This document shows positions 56,871 through 64,000 of a stretch of 64,000 nucleotides of DNA, in pieces. The translations under genes were made by a program, and so were the position numbers. The first letter of the stretch is position 1, and each line of letters opens with the position of its first letter. This stretch comes from Sporomusaceae bacterium UBA7701 (GTDB lineage Bacteria; Bacillota; Negativicutes; Sporomusales; UBA7701): positions 207,268 through 271,267 of the forward strand of contig DLGF01000014.1 of the NCBI GenBank assembly GCA_002482545.1. Reading direction: 5' to 3'. The notes beneath the pieces are model-generated. The model ran no database searches and was not told the origin of the DNA. It saw only the letters and a program-made list of their open reading frames with translations.

Positions 56871-56922
56871 GCACCATGACCAAAAGCTGTCTCCGCAGGG
56901 AGGCAGCTTTTGGTCATGGTGC
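56871..56922 (-). terminator. Terminator of the second nitroreductase gene
   Basis: GCACCATGACCAAAAGCTG pairs with CAGCTTTTGGTCATGGTGC; a long stem 12 nt beyond the stop codon at 56934. Confidence 0.7.
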
Positions 56923-56933
56923 CGGATTACGCG

Positions 56934-57452
56934 TCAAAAGGTTTCATCGATTACGATTTCCTGCAGCGGCCTGCGGGTCTGACCGTGCCGCTCCGGAGAG
57001 GCGGGCTCGCCGGCGGCATAGCCTACGGCCAGAATGTTGACCGGTTCCAGGGAGTCGGGAATACGAAATTCCCGCTTGACGGCAACCGGGTCAAAATAAC
57101 ATATCCACACGGTGCCCAGGCCCAGTTCGGTGGCTTGCAGCATCATGTGATCGGTAACAATGCTGGCGTCGATATCGCGAATATTTTTGCCGTCGTAAGG
57201 CCGCACCCAGGCTTCCTCGCGGTGGCCGCAAACAATGACGGCCAGGGGGGCGCCGTAGACGTTCGCGCCTTTTTTCAGTTTGGCCAGTCCCTCCGGTTCC
57301 CGGACGACAATGAGCCGGAAGGGCTGCGCGTTATGGCCGGTGGGCGCCACTCTTCCCGCTTCGAGGATTTGGGCGAGCTTTTCCGCCTCTACCTTCCGGT
57401 CTTCATATTTCCTCACCGAATACCGTTTTCGCGCCAATTCCAAGAAAGACAT
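56934..57452 (-). CDS. Nitroreductase-family flavoprotein (second copy)
   Basis: A 172-residue FMN-dependent nitroreductase-fold protein: RKRYSVRKYEDRKV (FMN phosphate loop), VAPTGHNAQPFRLIVV, and LGLGTVWICYFDP with GYAAGEP near the end. These reduce nitroaromatics, quinones or flavins. ATG preceded by GAAAGGGTGG. It is single and divergent from the AraC-type gene. A half-site AGTACGCACTTT at 57543-57554 resembles the left arm of the HxlR-type operator, a weak hint of shared control. Confidence 0.88.
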   Translation of the reverse strand: MSFLELARKRYSVRKYEDRKVEAEKLAQILEAGRVAPTGHNAQPFRLIVVREPEGLAKLKKGANVYGAPLAVIVCGHREEAWVRPYDGKNIRDIDASIVTDHMMLQATELGLGTVWICYFDPVAVKREFRIPDSLEPVNILAVGYAAGEPASPERHGQTRRPLQEIVIDETF

Positions 57453-57610
57453 CCTTAACCACCCTTTCCTTGCTATTAATTTTAGCGGCGTTTTTATAAT
57501 CCATTCGCTGATATAATGGTAAATAATAGGCAGCTTTTCTGCAAGTACGCACTTTATTGTGTCATAGTATCCATTTGGACACCAGTTGTTGCTACCGCAG
57601 GGGAAGGGAA

Positions 57611-57639
57611 CCTGTCATTTTATTGCCTGAAATGACAGG
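57611..57639 (+). terminator. Hairpin in the leader of the AraC-type gene (attenuator candidate)
   Basis: CCTGTCATTT pairs with AAATGACAGG around a 9-nt loop, and the outer bases AGGGGA and TCCCCT extend the stem, ending in CCCCTTTTCC. It sits 50 nt before the AraC-family start codon, where no upstream gene ends, so attenuation is possible. Confidence 0.4.
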
Positions 57640-57689
57640 ACTCCCCTTTTCCGCTATGGTAAGATGAAGACACGATCGGAGGAAACGCT

Positions 57690-58550
57690 ATGGATTGGAT
57701 GCAACGGCTGACGGCCGCGGTGGATTACCTCGAGACCCATCTGGAAGAACCCTTGGACGCTTCTGAACTGGCCGGAATAACAGGCTCTTCCGCTTTTCAC
57801 TTCCAGCGGATGTTTCACATGGTGACCGGAAGCACGGTCGCCGATTACCTTCGGCGGCGAAAGCTGACGCTGGCCGCCCAGGAACTGGCGTCCACCAAGG
57901 CAAAAGTGCTGGACGTGGCCCTCAAATACGGGTATGACACCCCGGAATCCTTTGCCAAGGCCTTTCGCCGGCTGCATGGAATCAGCCCCTCGGAAGCCCG
58001 GGAGTCAGGCTCGGTGCTGAAAGCCTATCCCCGCATCTCCTTCCACCTGTCCCTCAAGGGCGACAAGGACATCGGCTATCGAATCATCGAAAGATCGGCC
58101 TTCCCGGTTATCGGCAAAACCCGGACAATCAGTACGAAGGACGGTCTCAACTACCGGCAGGTGGCCGAATTCTGGCAGGACAGCCTGCGGGACAATACCG
58201 AAGACCGCTTGCTCCCCTACTGCAAAACCAAGGCAACTCTCGGAATATGCCTGGATATGGACATGGCCAGGGAACAATTCACCTATATGATCGCTGTCGA
58301 ATCCGACAGGGCCCCGGAAAGCGGCGAGTTTGCAGCCCGGACTATTCCGGCCTGCACCTGGGCGGTGTTCGACTGCATCGGTCCGATGCCCCAGGCCATG
58401 CAGCAGCTGCTCGGCCGGATCTGGCAGGAATGGTTCCCCGCCACCGGCTATGAACTGGCCGCCGCACCGGAACTGGAAGTTTATTTCCACGGAAATGCCC
58501 GGGCGGCCGATTACCGCAGCGAAGCCTGGATGCCCTTGAAAACGCGCTGA
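57690..58550 (+). CDS. AraC-family regulator with GyrI-like effector domain
   Basis: A 286-residue regulator in the Rob/SoxS-plus-GyrI arrangement. Residues 1-~105 hold two helix-turn-helices (LDASELAGITGSSAFHFQRM; VLDVALKYGYDTPESFAKAF, then RRLHGISPSEAR); ~125-286 is a GyrI-like/SOUL-type ligand domain (IIERSAFPVIGKTRTIS; ARTIPACTWAVFDCIGPMPQ; LEVYFHGNA). Such proteins bind amphipathic small molecules and activate multidrug or stress genes. GGAGG is seven bases before the ATG. The C45-family hydrolase gene follows 30 nt downstream and is probably co-transcribed. Confidence 0.92.
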   Translation: MDWMQRLTAAVDYLETHLEEPLDASELAGITGSSAFHFQRMFHMVTGSTVADYLRRRKLTLAAQELASTKAKVLDVALKYGYDTPESFAKAFRRLHGISPSEARESGSVLKAYPRISFHLSLKGDKDIGYRIIERSAFPVIGKTRTISTKDGLNYRQVAEFWQDSLRDNTEDRLLPYCKTKATLGICLDMDMAREQFTYMIAVESDRAPESGEFAARTIPACTWAVFDCIGPMPQAMQQLLGRIWQEWFPATGYELAAAPELEVYFHGNARAADYRSEAWMPLKTR

Positions 58551-58580
58551 CTGCAAAAAAAGAAAACGGAGGCGAAGGCC

Positions 58581-59705
58581 ATGACGGCATCACCGGCCAT
58601 GAAGACCGGACTATTTCGGCATGTGGTTATGGAAGGCTCGGCCTATGAGGTCGGAAAAATGCAAGCAAAGTGGTTTGCGGATGCGCCGCGGGAACATATC
58701 GACCTCATGATCGCCGCAGCCGGTAAGCTGGATAAGGCTTCCGCCGCAGAAGCAAAGGCGGCGGCTTCCTTCCTGGAAACCCACTGCCCCGGACTGGGCG
58801 AGGAAATCGCGGGGTTCGCCGACGGCTGGGGCGTCCCGCCCGAGGTGATCGCCTATCACTCGCTGACCGCCATCCGTTCGTCCAATTGCAGTCATTTCGC
58901 GGTACTCCCCGCGATAACCGCCGACGGTCATCTCTATGTGGGCAGAAGCTATGAATGGAGCCGCGACGACGAGCTGCGGCTCTGCACCACCCGCATTCGC
59001 GGCCAGGCCGCCCATCTCGGGTTTTCGTTGTTCCTGTTCGGCCGCTATGACGGCATAAACGAGCACGGGCTCTGTGTCGCGATGTCTGCCGGGGTCCCCT
59101 GCTCAATGCCTGCTGACAGGGGTCTTCGGTTTTGGGCAGTGGTCCGCACCCTGCTCGACCGGTGCAAAAGGGTGGATGAGGCCTTGGACCTGTTCGCATC
59201 CCTGCCGATATCCTTCAACTGGAATCTGACGATAGCCGACCGGACCGGCCAGGCCGCGCTGGTCGAATGCGCCTGCGCCCACCGGGCGGTCAAGAGGATT
59301 AGCCCGGAAACTGCCGAAAAGTCGCTGTACTCGACCAACCATTTCACGCTGCCCGGCATGCAGGCTTATGACCAAAACCGGATGCGGCAGTCCGTGCAGC
59401 GCTATAACGCTTTAAAATCCCGTTTGCCGTCAGCTTCCTCCTCCGGCACCAAAGAAAAGTTGCGGACTATCCTGTCCACCCCCATGCCGGAAGGGGTTTG
59501 CTGCCATTATTACGACGACGGACTCGGCACGCTGTGGTCCATCCTGTTCGATGTCACCGCCGGCAAAACCGAAATCTGCTTCGGCTCTCCGGTCGTCAAC
59601 CCCTGGCGAAGCTTTGGGCTGAACGGCCCGGTAGGGGTGACAACTTATCCGGCGCAGTTCCCGGGCGAAAATTCGGCCAAAGAGCTGTGGGAACGCGTGA
59701 AATAA
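58581..59705 (+). CDS. C45-family (acyl-CoA:6-APA acyltransferase-like) Ntn hydrolase
   Basis: A 374-residue linear-amide hydrolase-fold protein. AYEVGKMQAKWF opens the family pattern, HCPGLGEEIAGFADGWGVPP follows, and the candidate nucleophile Cys103 is in SSNCSHFAVLP. NEHGLCVAMSAG, SFNWNLTIADRTGQAALVE and YSTNHFTLPGM are further C45/linear-amide blocks. In isopenicillin N acyltransferases the nucleophile is exposed by self-cleavage before a Cys; here Asn-Cys could serve the same way. No signal peptide, so probably cytoplasmic. Follows the AraC-type gene; may deacylate an amide signal or antibiotic. Substrate unknown. Confidence 0.82.
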   Translation: MTASPAMKTGLFRHVVMEGSAYEVGKMQAKWFADAPREHIDLMIAAAGKLDKASAAEAKAAASFLETHCPGLGEEIAGFADGWGVPPEVIAYHSLTAIRSSNCSHFAVLPAITADGHLYVGRSYEWSRDDELRLCTTRIRGQAAHLGFSLFLFGRYDGINEHGLCVAMSAGVPCSMPADRGLRFWAVVRTLLDRCKRVDEALDLFASLPISFNWNLTIADRTGQAALVECACAHRAVKRISPETAEKSLYSTNHFTLPGMQAYDQNRMRQSVQRYNALKSRLPSASSSGTKEKLRTILSTPMPEGVCCHYYDDGLGTLWSILFDVTAGKTEICFGSPVVNPWRSFGLNGPVGVTTYPAQFPGENSAKELWERVK

Positions 59706-59724
59706 CAGAATTGCTGCCCACAGG

Positions 59725-59776
59725 AAACAGGGCTGGAGTCCCGGACCGCCGGCGGTCCGGGACTCCAGCCCTGTTT
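59725..59776 (+). terminator. Terminator after the C45-family gene
   Basis: AAACAGGGCTGGAGTCCCGG and its complement form a stem of over 20 bp with a tight centre (CCGCCGGCGG), ending in TGTTTCGCTT, 20 nt after the stop. Confidence 0.8.
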
Positions 59777-59949
59777 CGCTTATTCCGCGGCAGCGCCGTC
59801 CATGTTCGTGAGGCAGCCGCCCGGCGGAACTTGCACCGCTTCTAATTAAATTCTAAAACAGCGGCGTTATAATAATTTCAGAATCCCGGGCATGTCCGGT
59901 GGAATATCACCGGGAACAGGAACGATTACAAATGGGAGGTGGCTGCACC

Positions 59950-60045
59950 ATGCACCTGGATATAGACGGAATGCTATTGTTGCTAGCCGCAATCGGTTAT
60001 GGGTTTTTTCTGTTCCGGGTCAATAAGCTATTGGACCTGAGTTAA
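59950..60045 (+). CDS. Tiny single-span membrane protein (31 aa), unknown
   Basis: ATG preceded by GGGAGGTGG at good spacing, encoding MHLDIDGMLLLLAAIGYGFF then LFRVNKLLDLS. One hydrophobic helix with a short basic tail. A TATAAT box lies at 59868-59873 (no clear -35) and a hairpin (60088-60114) follows the stop, so it could be its own transcription unit. No family recognised. Similar in style to the 26-residue ORF at 22765. Confidence 0.5.
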   Translation: MHLDIDGMLLLLAAIGYGFFLFRVNKLLDLS

Positions 60046-60087
60046 AATTCCGTAGGGTTAAGGCCTTCCCCCGCTCATATATTGCCT

Positions 60088-60114
60088 GAGGCCCGGACGT
60101 CATGTCCGGGCCTC
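60088..60114 (+). terminator. Hairpin after the 31-aa ORF
   Basis: GAGGCCCGGAC and GTCCGGGCCTC pair around GTCAT, followed by TTGTTGCT. It also lies just beyond the stop of the minus-strand chemoreceptor gene at 60134, so it may serve both. Confidence 0.6.
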
Positions 60115-60133
60115 TTGTTGCTCCGCTGCGAAA

Positions 60134-61822
60134 CTAAATCTTGAATTTCCGGATGACCTCATTGAGGCTGGTGGCCATCTTGGCCAACGATTCGGCGCTG
60201 GCGGTCACTTCATTCAGGCTGGCGTTTTGCTCTTCCGCGGCGGCGGCCACCGTCTGGGTGCTGGCGCTCGTTTCTTCCGACACGGCGCTGATGTTCTGGA
60301 TGTTTTCAACCACACCCTGCATCCCTCTGGCCGTCTCTTCCACCGCGTGAGTGATCTGTTCCATCCCGCTTTGAACCTGCCCCAGTTTCTCGACAATCGC
60401 CTGAAAGCCTTTTTCGGTGTCGGCGGCGGCGGCCTTCCCGGCCGCGACTTCATCATTGGCTTTGGTCACGACGCTGACCGAGAAATCGATATCTCCGGTC
60501 ATCTTCCGGATAATTTCGCTGATATGGCGGGTGGCGTCCGCGCTTTGCTCGGCCAGCTTGCGGACTTCTTCCGCCACTACCGCGAAGCCCCGGCCGGCCT
60601 CCCCGGCCCGGGCGGCTTCAATGGCGGCGTTCAGGGCCAGCAGGTTGGTCTGACCGGCAATGTTGCTGATAACGGTGACGATTTCCTGAATTTCCGCAGA
60701 CCCTTTGACCAAGGAAGAAGATACATCGGTAATCTCCTTCATGGATTTTTCAATCGTCTCGTTCTGGGAAACGACCTTGTGGATGAGCTGCATGCCCTGA
60801 TTGGCGTCGGCCACGGCGTTCTGCGTGGTATGGTTGACCTCGGCGGCGCTGGCGTTCATCTCCTCGGCCCCGGCGGTGACTTCCTCGACAACCGCCGATA
60901 TCTCGGTGATGTTATTGGTATTCTGGGCCGACCCGGCGGCGATGTCGCCGGTGGAATTGGCGATGACCTCGGAGGTTCTGAGCTGCTCTTCGACGGTTGA
61001 CGTCAGTTCCTCGCTGGAGGCGGCCAGGGTATCGGCGCTGTTCTGGACCTGGCCGACCACTTCCCGGAGCGCGTACTTCATTCTGATAATGGCCTCGGCC
61101 ATGTCGCCGATCTCGTCGTTGCGGGAGGCATGCACGTCTTTCGTGCTCAGATCAAGCCCGCTGACGGCCAGCAGTTCGCCGCGCAGAGCATTGACGCGCT
61201 TGGCGAGGTTCCGGCTGTACCAGATGACCAGAGCGACGACTGCCAGGACAATGACCGCGCTGGTGCCGAGCACGCCCTTGAAAACAAAGTCCGCCTTATC
61301 GTTCAGTTGATCAATGCGCTGCTTCAGGGCGGCATCCTGGGCCTTCAGCGTGTCGTCAAACAGGGTGTTGATGACTTCGGTCTTTTGCCGCGCTGCGCCT
61401 AAGGCGGCATTTACCCCTGGATCGTTGGCTCTTTTCATGTTCATTATTTTATCGATATCTTCGGCATAGGACACCAGGCTAGTTTGCAGTTTTTCCGCCG
61501 CCTGCCTGCTCTCCACGGCAGTTACGGCCGCAATGAAGGTTCTGACGCCTTCCTTACTGACATTGAGTTGATTTTTGGTCGAGACGGCGTAATGCTCGTC
61601 CCCATAAGCGACAAACGCCCGCAGTTCGGCAAGTCCGGTATGGAAATCATCTTGCGTAGCTTGCAGGGCCCGGGTTCGCTCGATCGGGCCGGTGATCATG
61701 CTCTGATAATCCGCAGCAGCCGCTTGAAACTGGTAGATGGTTATTCCAATCAGCACCGCCAGCAAGCCAAGCACCACACTGAACATTCCGCCCAATTGGG
61801 CTCCCATTGACATCCGCTTCAT
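60134..61822 (-). CDS. Methyl-accepting chemotaxis protein with four-helix-bundle sensor
   Basis: A 562-residue chemoreceptor. First helix MFSVVLGLLAVLIGITIYQF, a periplasmic helical bundle (~32-185; 4HB_MCP type, SKEGVRTFIAAVTAVESRQA), second helix (GVLGTSAVIVLAVVALVIWY), HAMP (~210-265) and the signalling domain with hairpin tip EIVTVISNIAGQTNLLALNA and AGEAGRGFAVVAEEVR. AGGAGG precedes the ATG by nine bases. Two CheW-type genes lie upstream on the same strand, so it may have dedicated coupling proteins. Ligand unknown. No CheA or CheY is visible here. Confidence 0.93.
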   Translation of the reverse strand: MKRMSMGAQLGGMFSVVLGLLAVLIGITIYQFQAAAADYQSMITGPIERTRALQATQDDFHTGLAELRAFVAYGDEHYAVSTKNQLNVSKEGVRTFIAAVTAVESRQAAEKLQTSLVSYAEDIDKIMNMKRANDPGVNAALGAARQKTEVINTLFDDTLKAQDAALKQRIDQLNDKADFVFKGVLGTSAVIVLAVVALVIWYSRNLAKRVNALRGELLAVSGLDLSTKDVHASRNDEIGDMAEAIIRMKYALREVVGQVQNSADTLAASSEELTSTVEEQLRTSEVIANSTGDIAAGSAQNTNNITEISAVVEEVTAGAEEMNASAAEVNHTTQNAVADANQGMQLIHKVVSQNETIEKSMKEITDVSSSLVKGSAEIQEIVTVISNIAGQTNLLALNAAIEAARAGEAGRGFAVVAEEVRKLAEQSADATRHISEIIRKMTGDIDFSVSVVTKANDEVAAGKAAAADTEKGFQAIVEKLGQVQSGMEQITHAVEETARGMQGVVENIQNISAVSEETSASTQTVAAAAEEQNASLNEVTASAESLAKMATSLNEVIRKFKI

Positions 61823-61865
61823 TATTCATTCCTCCTCGCTATTTCGGTTGGTTTTTTTCCAGGCT

Positions 61866-62288
61866 TCAGGCTACTGCCGCCCCGGTCAGAAGCTGCTCCA
61901 GGTCCAGCAGGATGATGATTCGGCCCGGCAGGTTATAGACCGTTCTGATCTTTTGCCCGTCATTGCCGACGGACTCGACGCGGGAAAAGTTGCCATCCGC
62001 TGTCTGAATGACCTCGGTTACCGTGTCAACGGTAAGGCCCACCTCTTTGTCGCCGGTTTCGACGATGACGATCTGCTTGGCGGCCAGATCCGTCACCAGG
62101 TCCAGTCTGGCGGCGGAATCCACCACCGGAATAATCTTGCCCCTTACGTTGATGATCCCTTTGAAATAGGCCGGCGTTTCGGGCAACCGGGTAACAGGCA
62201 TATAGTTGATGATTTCCCTCACCTGTTCAATCGGTATCGCGTATTCCTCGCGCCCGATCCGGAACGCCACCAGTTGCATATTGCCCAT
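61866..62288 (-). CDS. cheW: CheW-type chemotaxis coupling protein
   Basis: A 140-residue CheW: MQLVAFRIGREEYAIPIEQV, REIINYMPVTRLPETPAYFK, GIINVRGKIIPVVDSAARLD and VGLTVDTVTEVIQ, all in family order. It bridges chemoreceptors and the CheA kinase. The start at 62288 (MGNMQLVAF) lies inside the 3' end of the second CheW-like gene, overlapping by 62 bases; AAAGGAGCGAGAAGAAGG is upstream. The chemoreceptor gene follows 43 nt downstream. Confidence 0.92.
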   Translation of the reverse strand: MGNMQLVAFRIGREEYAIPIEQVREIINYMPVTRLPETPAYFKGIINVRGKIIPVVDSAARLDLVTDLAAKQIVIVETGDKEVGLTVDTVTEVIQTADGNFSRVESVGNDGQKIRTVYNLPGRIIILLDLEQLLTGAAVA

Positions 62289-62706
62289 CCTTCTTCTCGC
62301 TCCTTTCGGTTTTTTCTGCCGCCAGTTCACCGCAAACCCTTGCTTGGCGGCCGTTTTCGTCAGTGGACGAGGCCATTCGCCAAATTTCAAATTCGGTTTT
62401 ATGGAATGCGCCATGCTGCCCGGCCAAACCGCAATTGTCAATTCCGATGATCTCGTCGACAATCAGCCCGATTTGCACCCCATTGGCCTGCAGCAAGACG
62501 ACGCTCTTGCTATCCATCGCCGTCGGCCGGGCCGGGAATTCCACCACCGGAATGGCCTCCTGAGCCGGATTGGTACCGCCCTTTCGCGCCTCCTCGTCCT
62601 GGCAAAAAAGCGCTCCCGCCTTCCCAATGATTCCCTGGATACCTCCCACAGGAACCCCGTACTCTTTGCCGCCCCAGCGAAATCTCAACAAGCTGGCCTC
62701 ATCCAT
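62227..62706 (-). CDS. Divergent CheW-like protein
   Basis: A 159-residue protein with a CheW-like beta fold: LLRFRWGGKEYGVPVGGIQG, an inserted low-similarity loop, NPAQEAIPVVEFPARPTA and GVQIGLIVDEIIGID. It keeps the skeleton of CheW but has diverged at the receptor/CheA contact loop (no INLRG motif). Its last ~45 residues (KTERSEKKDGQYATGG and beyond) are polar and partly read out of frame across the start of the next cheW gene, suggesting a tail acquired by loss of an earlier stop. ATG follows GGGGGATAGCC. Possibly a specialised or regulatory coupling protein. Confidence 0.75.
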   Translation of the reverse strand: MDEASLLRFRWGGKEYGVPVGGIQGIIGKAGALFCQDEEARKGGTNPAQEAIPVVEFPARPTAMDSKSVVLLQANGVQIGLIVDEIIGIDNCGLAGQHGAFHKTEFEIWRMASSTDENGRQARVCGELAAEKTERSEKKDGQYATGGVPDRARGIRDTD

Positions 62707-62991
62707 GGCTATCCCCCGTTCTATGGCTGGTTGTCCGTATTGGCTGAAGATTGTTCGTTGTTTATAGCATAAGGCAAGGCCAAAAAAGCAACATCTGGCA
62801 AAAGGTATATCTTCCTTATTTTTTTCAGAAGTCGCATTTTATTGGATAGAGCAAGGATTTTTGCAGTTTTTTGGCGAAATTGCAGGAAATCTGTAAAAAG
62901 GTAGAGGAAAAATTCATTTCAATGCAAAATAACAGTATCTATCCGGGACTGGACGCCTTGTGAAGCTACTTATCGGGGGAGAGGTCGCACT
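62707..62991. other. Gene-free divergent region between cheW-like and LuxR-type genes
   Basis: About 285 bases, AT-rich between 62770 and 62930. No convincing promoter pair, riboswitch or inverted repeat was found in either direction. Confidence 0.35.
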
Positions 62992-63666
62992 ATGATCCAG
63001 GCAGGGCCTATCCGAATATTGGCGGTCGATGACGACGAAAGTTCTTTGGCCTCGATACGCCGTATCTTTCGGGGGCATTTTGATATTGTCACAACCAAGG
63101 ACCCTGTTCAGGCGCTGAAAGTTTTTGAACTTCAGGGCCCGTTCGCAGTGGTCATATCCGACTACCGGATGCCGGTTATGAACGGCATCGAGTTGTTCTC
63201 CCGCCTCATTGCGATCGACAGGAACGTCCAGCGGATCATGTTTACCGGTCATGCTGAACTTCAAATGGCCATTGACGCCATCAATCACGGAAAAATTACC
63301 GCGTTTCTCACCAAACCAACCCCGGCGGTATCCATCCGTTCGGTTGTCATGGATGCGGTCCGCGCCTATAACGCCCATCGCGAAAGTCTCCAGCCCATTC
63401 CCAGAAACGATGGTCCTTCTTTCGTCAAGAGCGCTCCTGCCGAATTGCCGGTTCCGCTGACGGTAAAAGAAAAGGAGGTCCTGGCACTGCTGGCCAAGGG
63501 ATGCTCCAACGACGAAATATCCTTGGAGCTCTCGATCACCGTCGGCACAGTAAAGACCCATGTCAACAACCTTTTCAGCAAGCTGGACGTAAACAGCCGT
63601 TCCAAGATTGTGGCCAGGAGCATTGAGCTGGGCCTGATAAAAACCCTGACCGTCGACAGGCTTTAG
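62992..63666 (+). CDS. Response regulator with LuxR-type helix-turn-helix
   Basis: A 224-residue two-component regulator. Receiver domain (residues ~1-125): acidic pair in ILAVDDDESSL, phospho-Asp in VVISDYRMPVMNG, Thr in IMFTGHAEL and Lys in FLTKPTPAV. A Pro-rich linker leads to the LuxR/NarL helix-turn-helix (LTVKEKEVLALLAKGCSNDE; VGTVKTHVNNLFSKL). GGGGAGAGG precedes the ATG. No kinase is adjacent; the neighbours are chemotaxis genes and an HDOD protein, so it may receive signal from a distant kinase. Target genes unknown. Confidence 0.93.
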   Translation: MIQAGPIRILAVDDDESSLASIRRIFRGHFDIVTTKDPVQALKVFELQGPFAVVISDYRMPVMNGIELFSRLIAIDRNVQRIMFTGHAELQMAIDAINHGKITAFLTKPTPAVSIRSVVMDAVRAYNAHRESLQPIPRNDGPSFVKSAPAELPVPLTVKEKEVLALLAKGCSNDEISLELSITVGTVKTHVNNLFSKLDVNSRSKIVARSIELGLIKTLTVDRL

Positions 63667-63674
63667 CCCCATTT

Positions 63675-63719
63675 AAAAAGAACCGGCCCGCGTAGAGCGT
63701 ACGCGGGCCGGTTCTTTTT
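63675..63719. terminator. Bidirectional terminator after the LuxR-type gene
   Basis: AAAAAGAACCGGCCCGCGTA pairs with its complement ending GGTTCTTTTT, loop GAGCG. It separates the converging regulator and HDOD genes. Confidence 0.9.
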
Positions 63720-63750
63720 CGCCGCCAGAGAGACTAAAGGGCACCCACCC

Positions 63751-64000
63751 CTACTGAATATCCCGGATCAGCCGTTCACAAAATTCCCGGCTGACGTTAA
63801 ATACGGCAAAGGCTCGTTCGTCGGCCTTGTCCCTGATTTGAGGCTTCAGCAGCTTTAAAGAGTAATGGCTGGCGATATGAACAATGGCTACCAGTTCTCG
63901 GTCGGTAACACTGTCATGAAAAGGATTGTGGTGAAACATGGCGCTTTCAATGATGGGCTGCGGCAACCCCCACCAGTCCAGCAGATATCCTCCCACCTCC
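63751..64000 (-). CDS. HDOD-domain protein, C-terminal part (5' end outside window)
   Basis: The visible ~83 codons run in from the right edge: EVGGYLLDWWGLPQPIIESA, MFHHNPFHDSV, ELVAIVHIASHYSLKLL and a C-terminal helical stretch. This is the end of an HDOD domain (HD-related output domain; the WGLP-x-x-I...HH block is characteristic), found in signalling proteins linked to response regulators and chemotaxis. The gene starts beyond 64000, so upstream domains are unknown. Confidence 0.8.
   Translation of the reverse strand, partial: EVGGYLLDWWGLPQPIIESAMFHHNPFHDSVTDRELVAIVHIASHYSLKLLKPQIRDKADERAFAVFNVSREFCERLIRDIQ

Noticed and set aside
1..64000. rRNA, tRNA, CRISPR, transposon or prophage features
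   Set aside because: No conserved rRNA/tRNA segments, spacer-repeat arrays, transposase motifs or phage structural genes other than the HK97-fold encapsulin, which has cargo and is not part of a prophage.

Overview
The window looks like chromosome of a spore-forming, Gram-negative-type (diderm) Firmicute, most likely Negativicutes of the Sporomusa group. This is inferred from the mix of lipopolysaccharide-type glycosyltransferases (GT8, GT9 heptosyltransferase, O-antigen ligase) and ExbB/ExbD, which imply an outer membrane, with a CotF-like spore coat protein, RNase J, AGGAGG-type ribosome binding sites with frequent TTG/GTG starts, and anaerobe-type genes (2-amino-4-oxopentanoate thiolase, ferredoxin-type aldo/keto reductase, hemerythrin). 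No rRNA, tRNA, CRISPR array, insertion sequence or prophage is visible.

Layout. 1-11.8 kb (minus strand): surface polysaccharide locus with O-antigen ligase (cut by the window edge), four glycosyltransferases, UDP-glucuronate 4-epimerase, two UDP-sugar dehydrogenases and an 815-residue glycosyltransferase/PIG-L deacetylase/discoidin fusion, preceded by a long leader. 12.5-15.4 kb: ppnP, proC and an aminotransferase with unusual active-site motifs behind palindromic operators. 15.7-22.5 kb: an amino-acid module in which a kinase with a periplasmic binding-protein domain and an NtrC-type regulator sit upstream of a sigma-54 promoter driving ortA-ortB-amino acid permease. 23-32.8 kb: CotF-like protein, WYL-like protein, methyltransferase plus rifampin-phosphotransferase-like enzyme, aldo/keto reductase, and ArsR, LysR and HxlR regulators next to small redox enzymes or a hydrolase. 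33-36.3 kb: a CBS-PAS-PAS sigma-54 activator divergent from four small unknown ORFs, with a sigma-54 promoter and a 19-bp inverted repeat between them. 36.3-45.2 kb: ExbBD behind a Fur-like box, hemerythrin, malate dehydrogenase, and a mannitol PTS cluster with 1-phosphofructokinase and a sorbose-1-phosphate-reductase-like enzyme. 45.5-51.8 kb: acetyltransferase, orphan kinase, flavoprotein, and a cyclic-di-GMP-I riboswitch in front of a chemoreceptor. 51.9-56.7 kb: RNase J, an encapsulin nanocompartment operon with ferritin-like cargo, malic enzyme. 56.9-64 kb: nitroreductase, AraC regulator, C45-family hydrolase, a second chemoreceptor with two CheW proteins, a LuxR-type response regulator and a truncated HDOD protein.

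The strongest candidates for undescribed biology are: the sigma-54 activator with its small-ORF operon; the two-component/sigma-54 control of ortAB; a possible mannitol route through fructose-1-phosphate; the encapsulin operon behind a Fur/PerR-like palindrome; and a 25-bp operator shared by an HxlR gene and a distant flavoprotein gene. All calls come from reading sequence and translations by eye; no database search was run.
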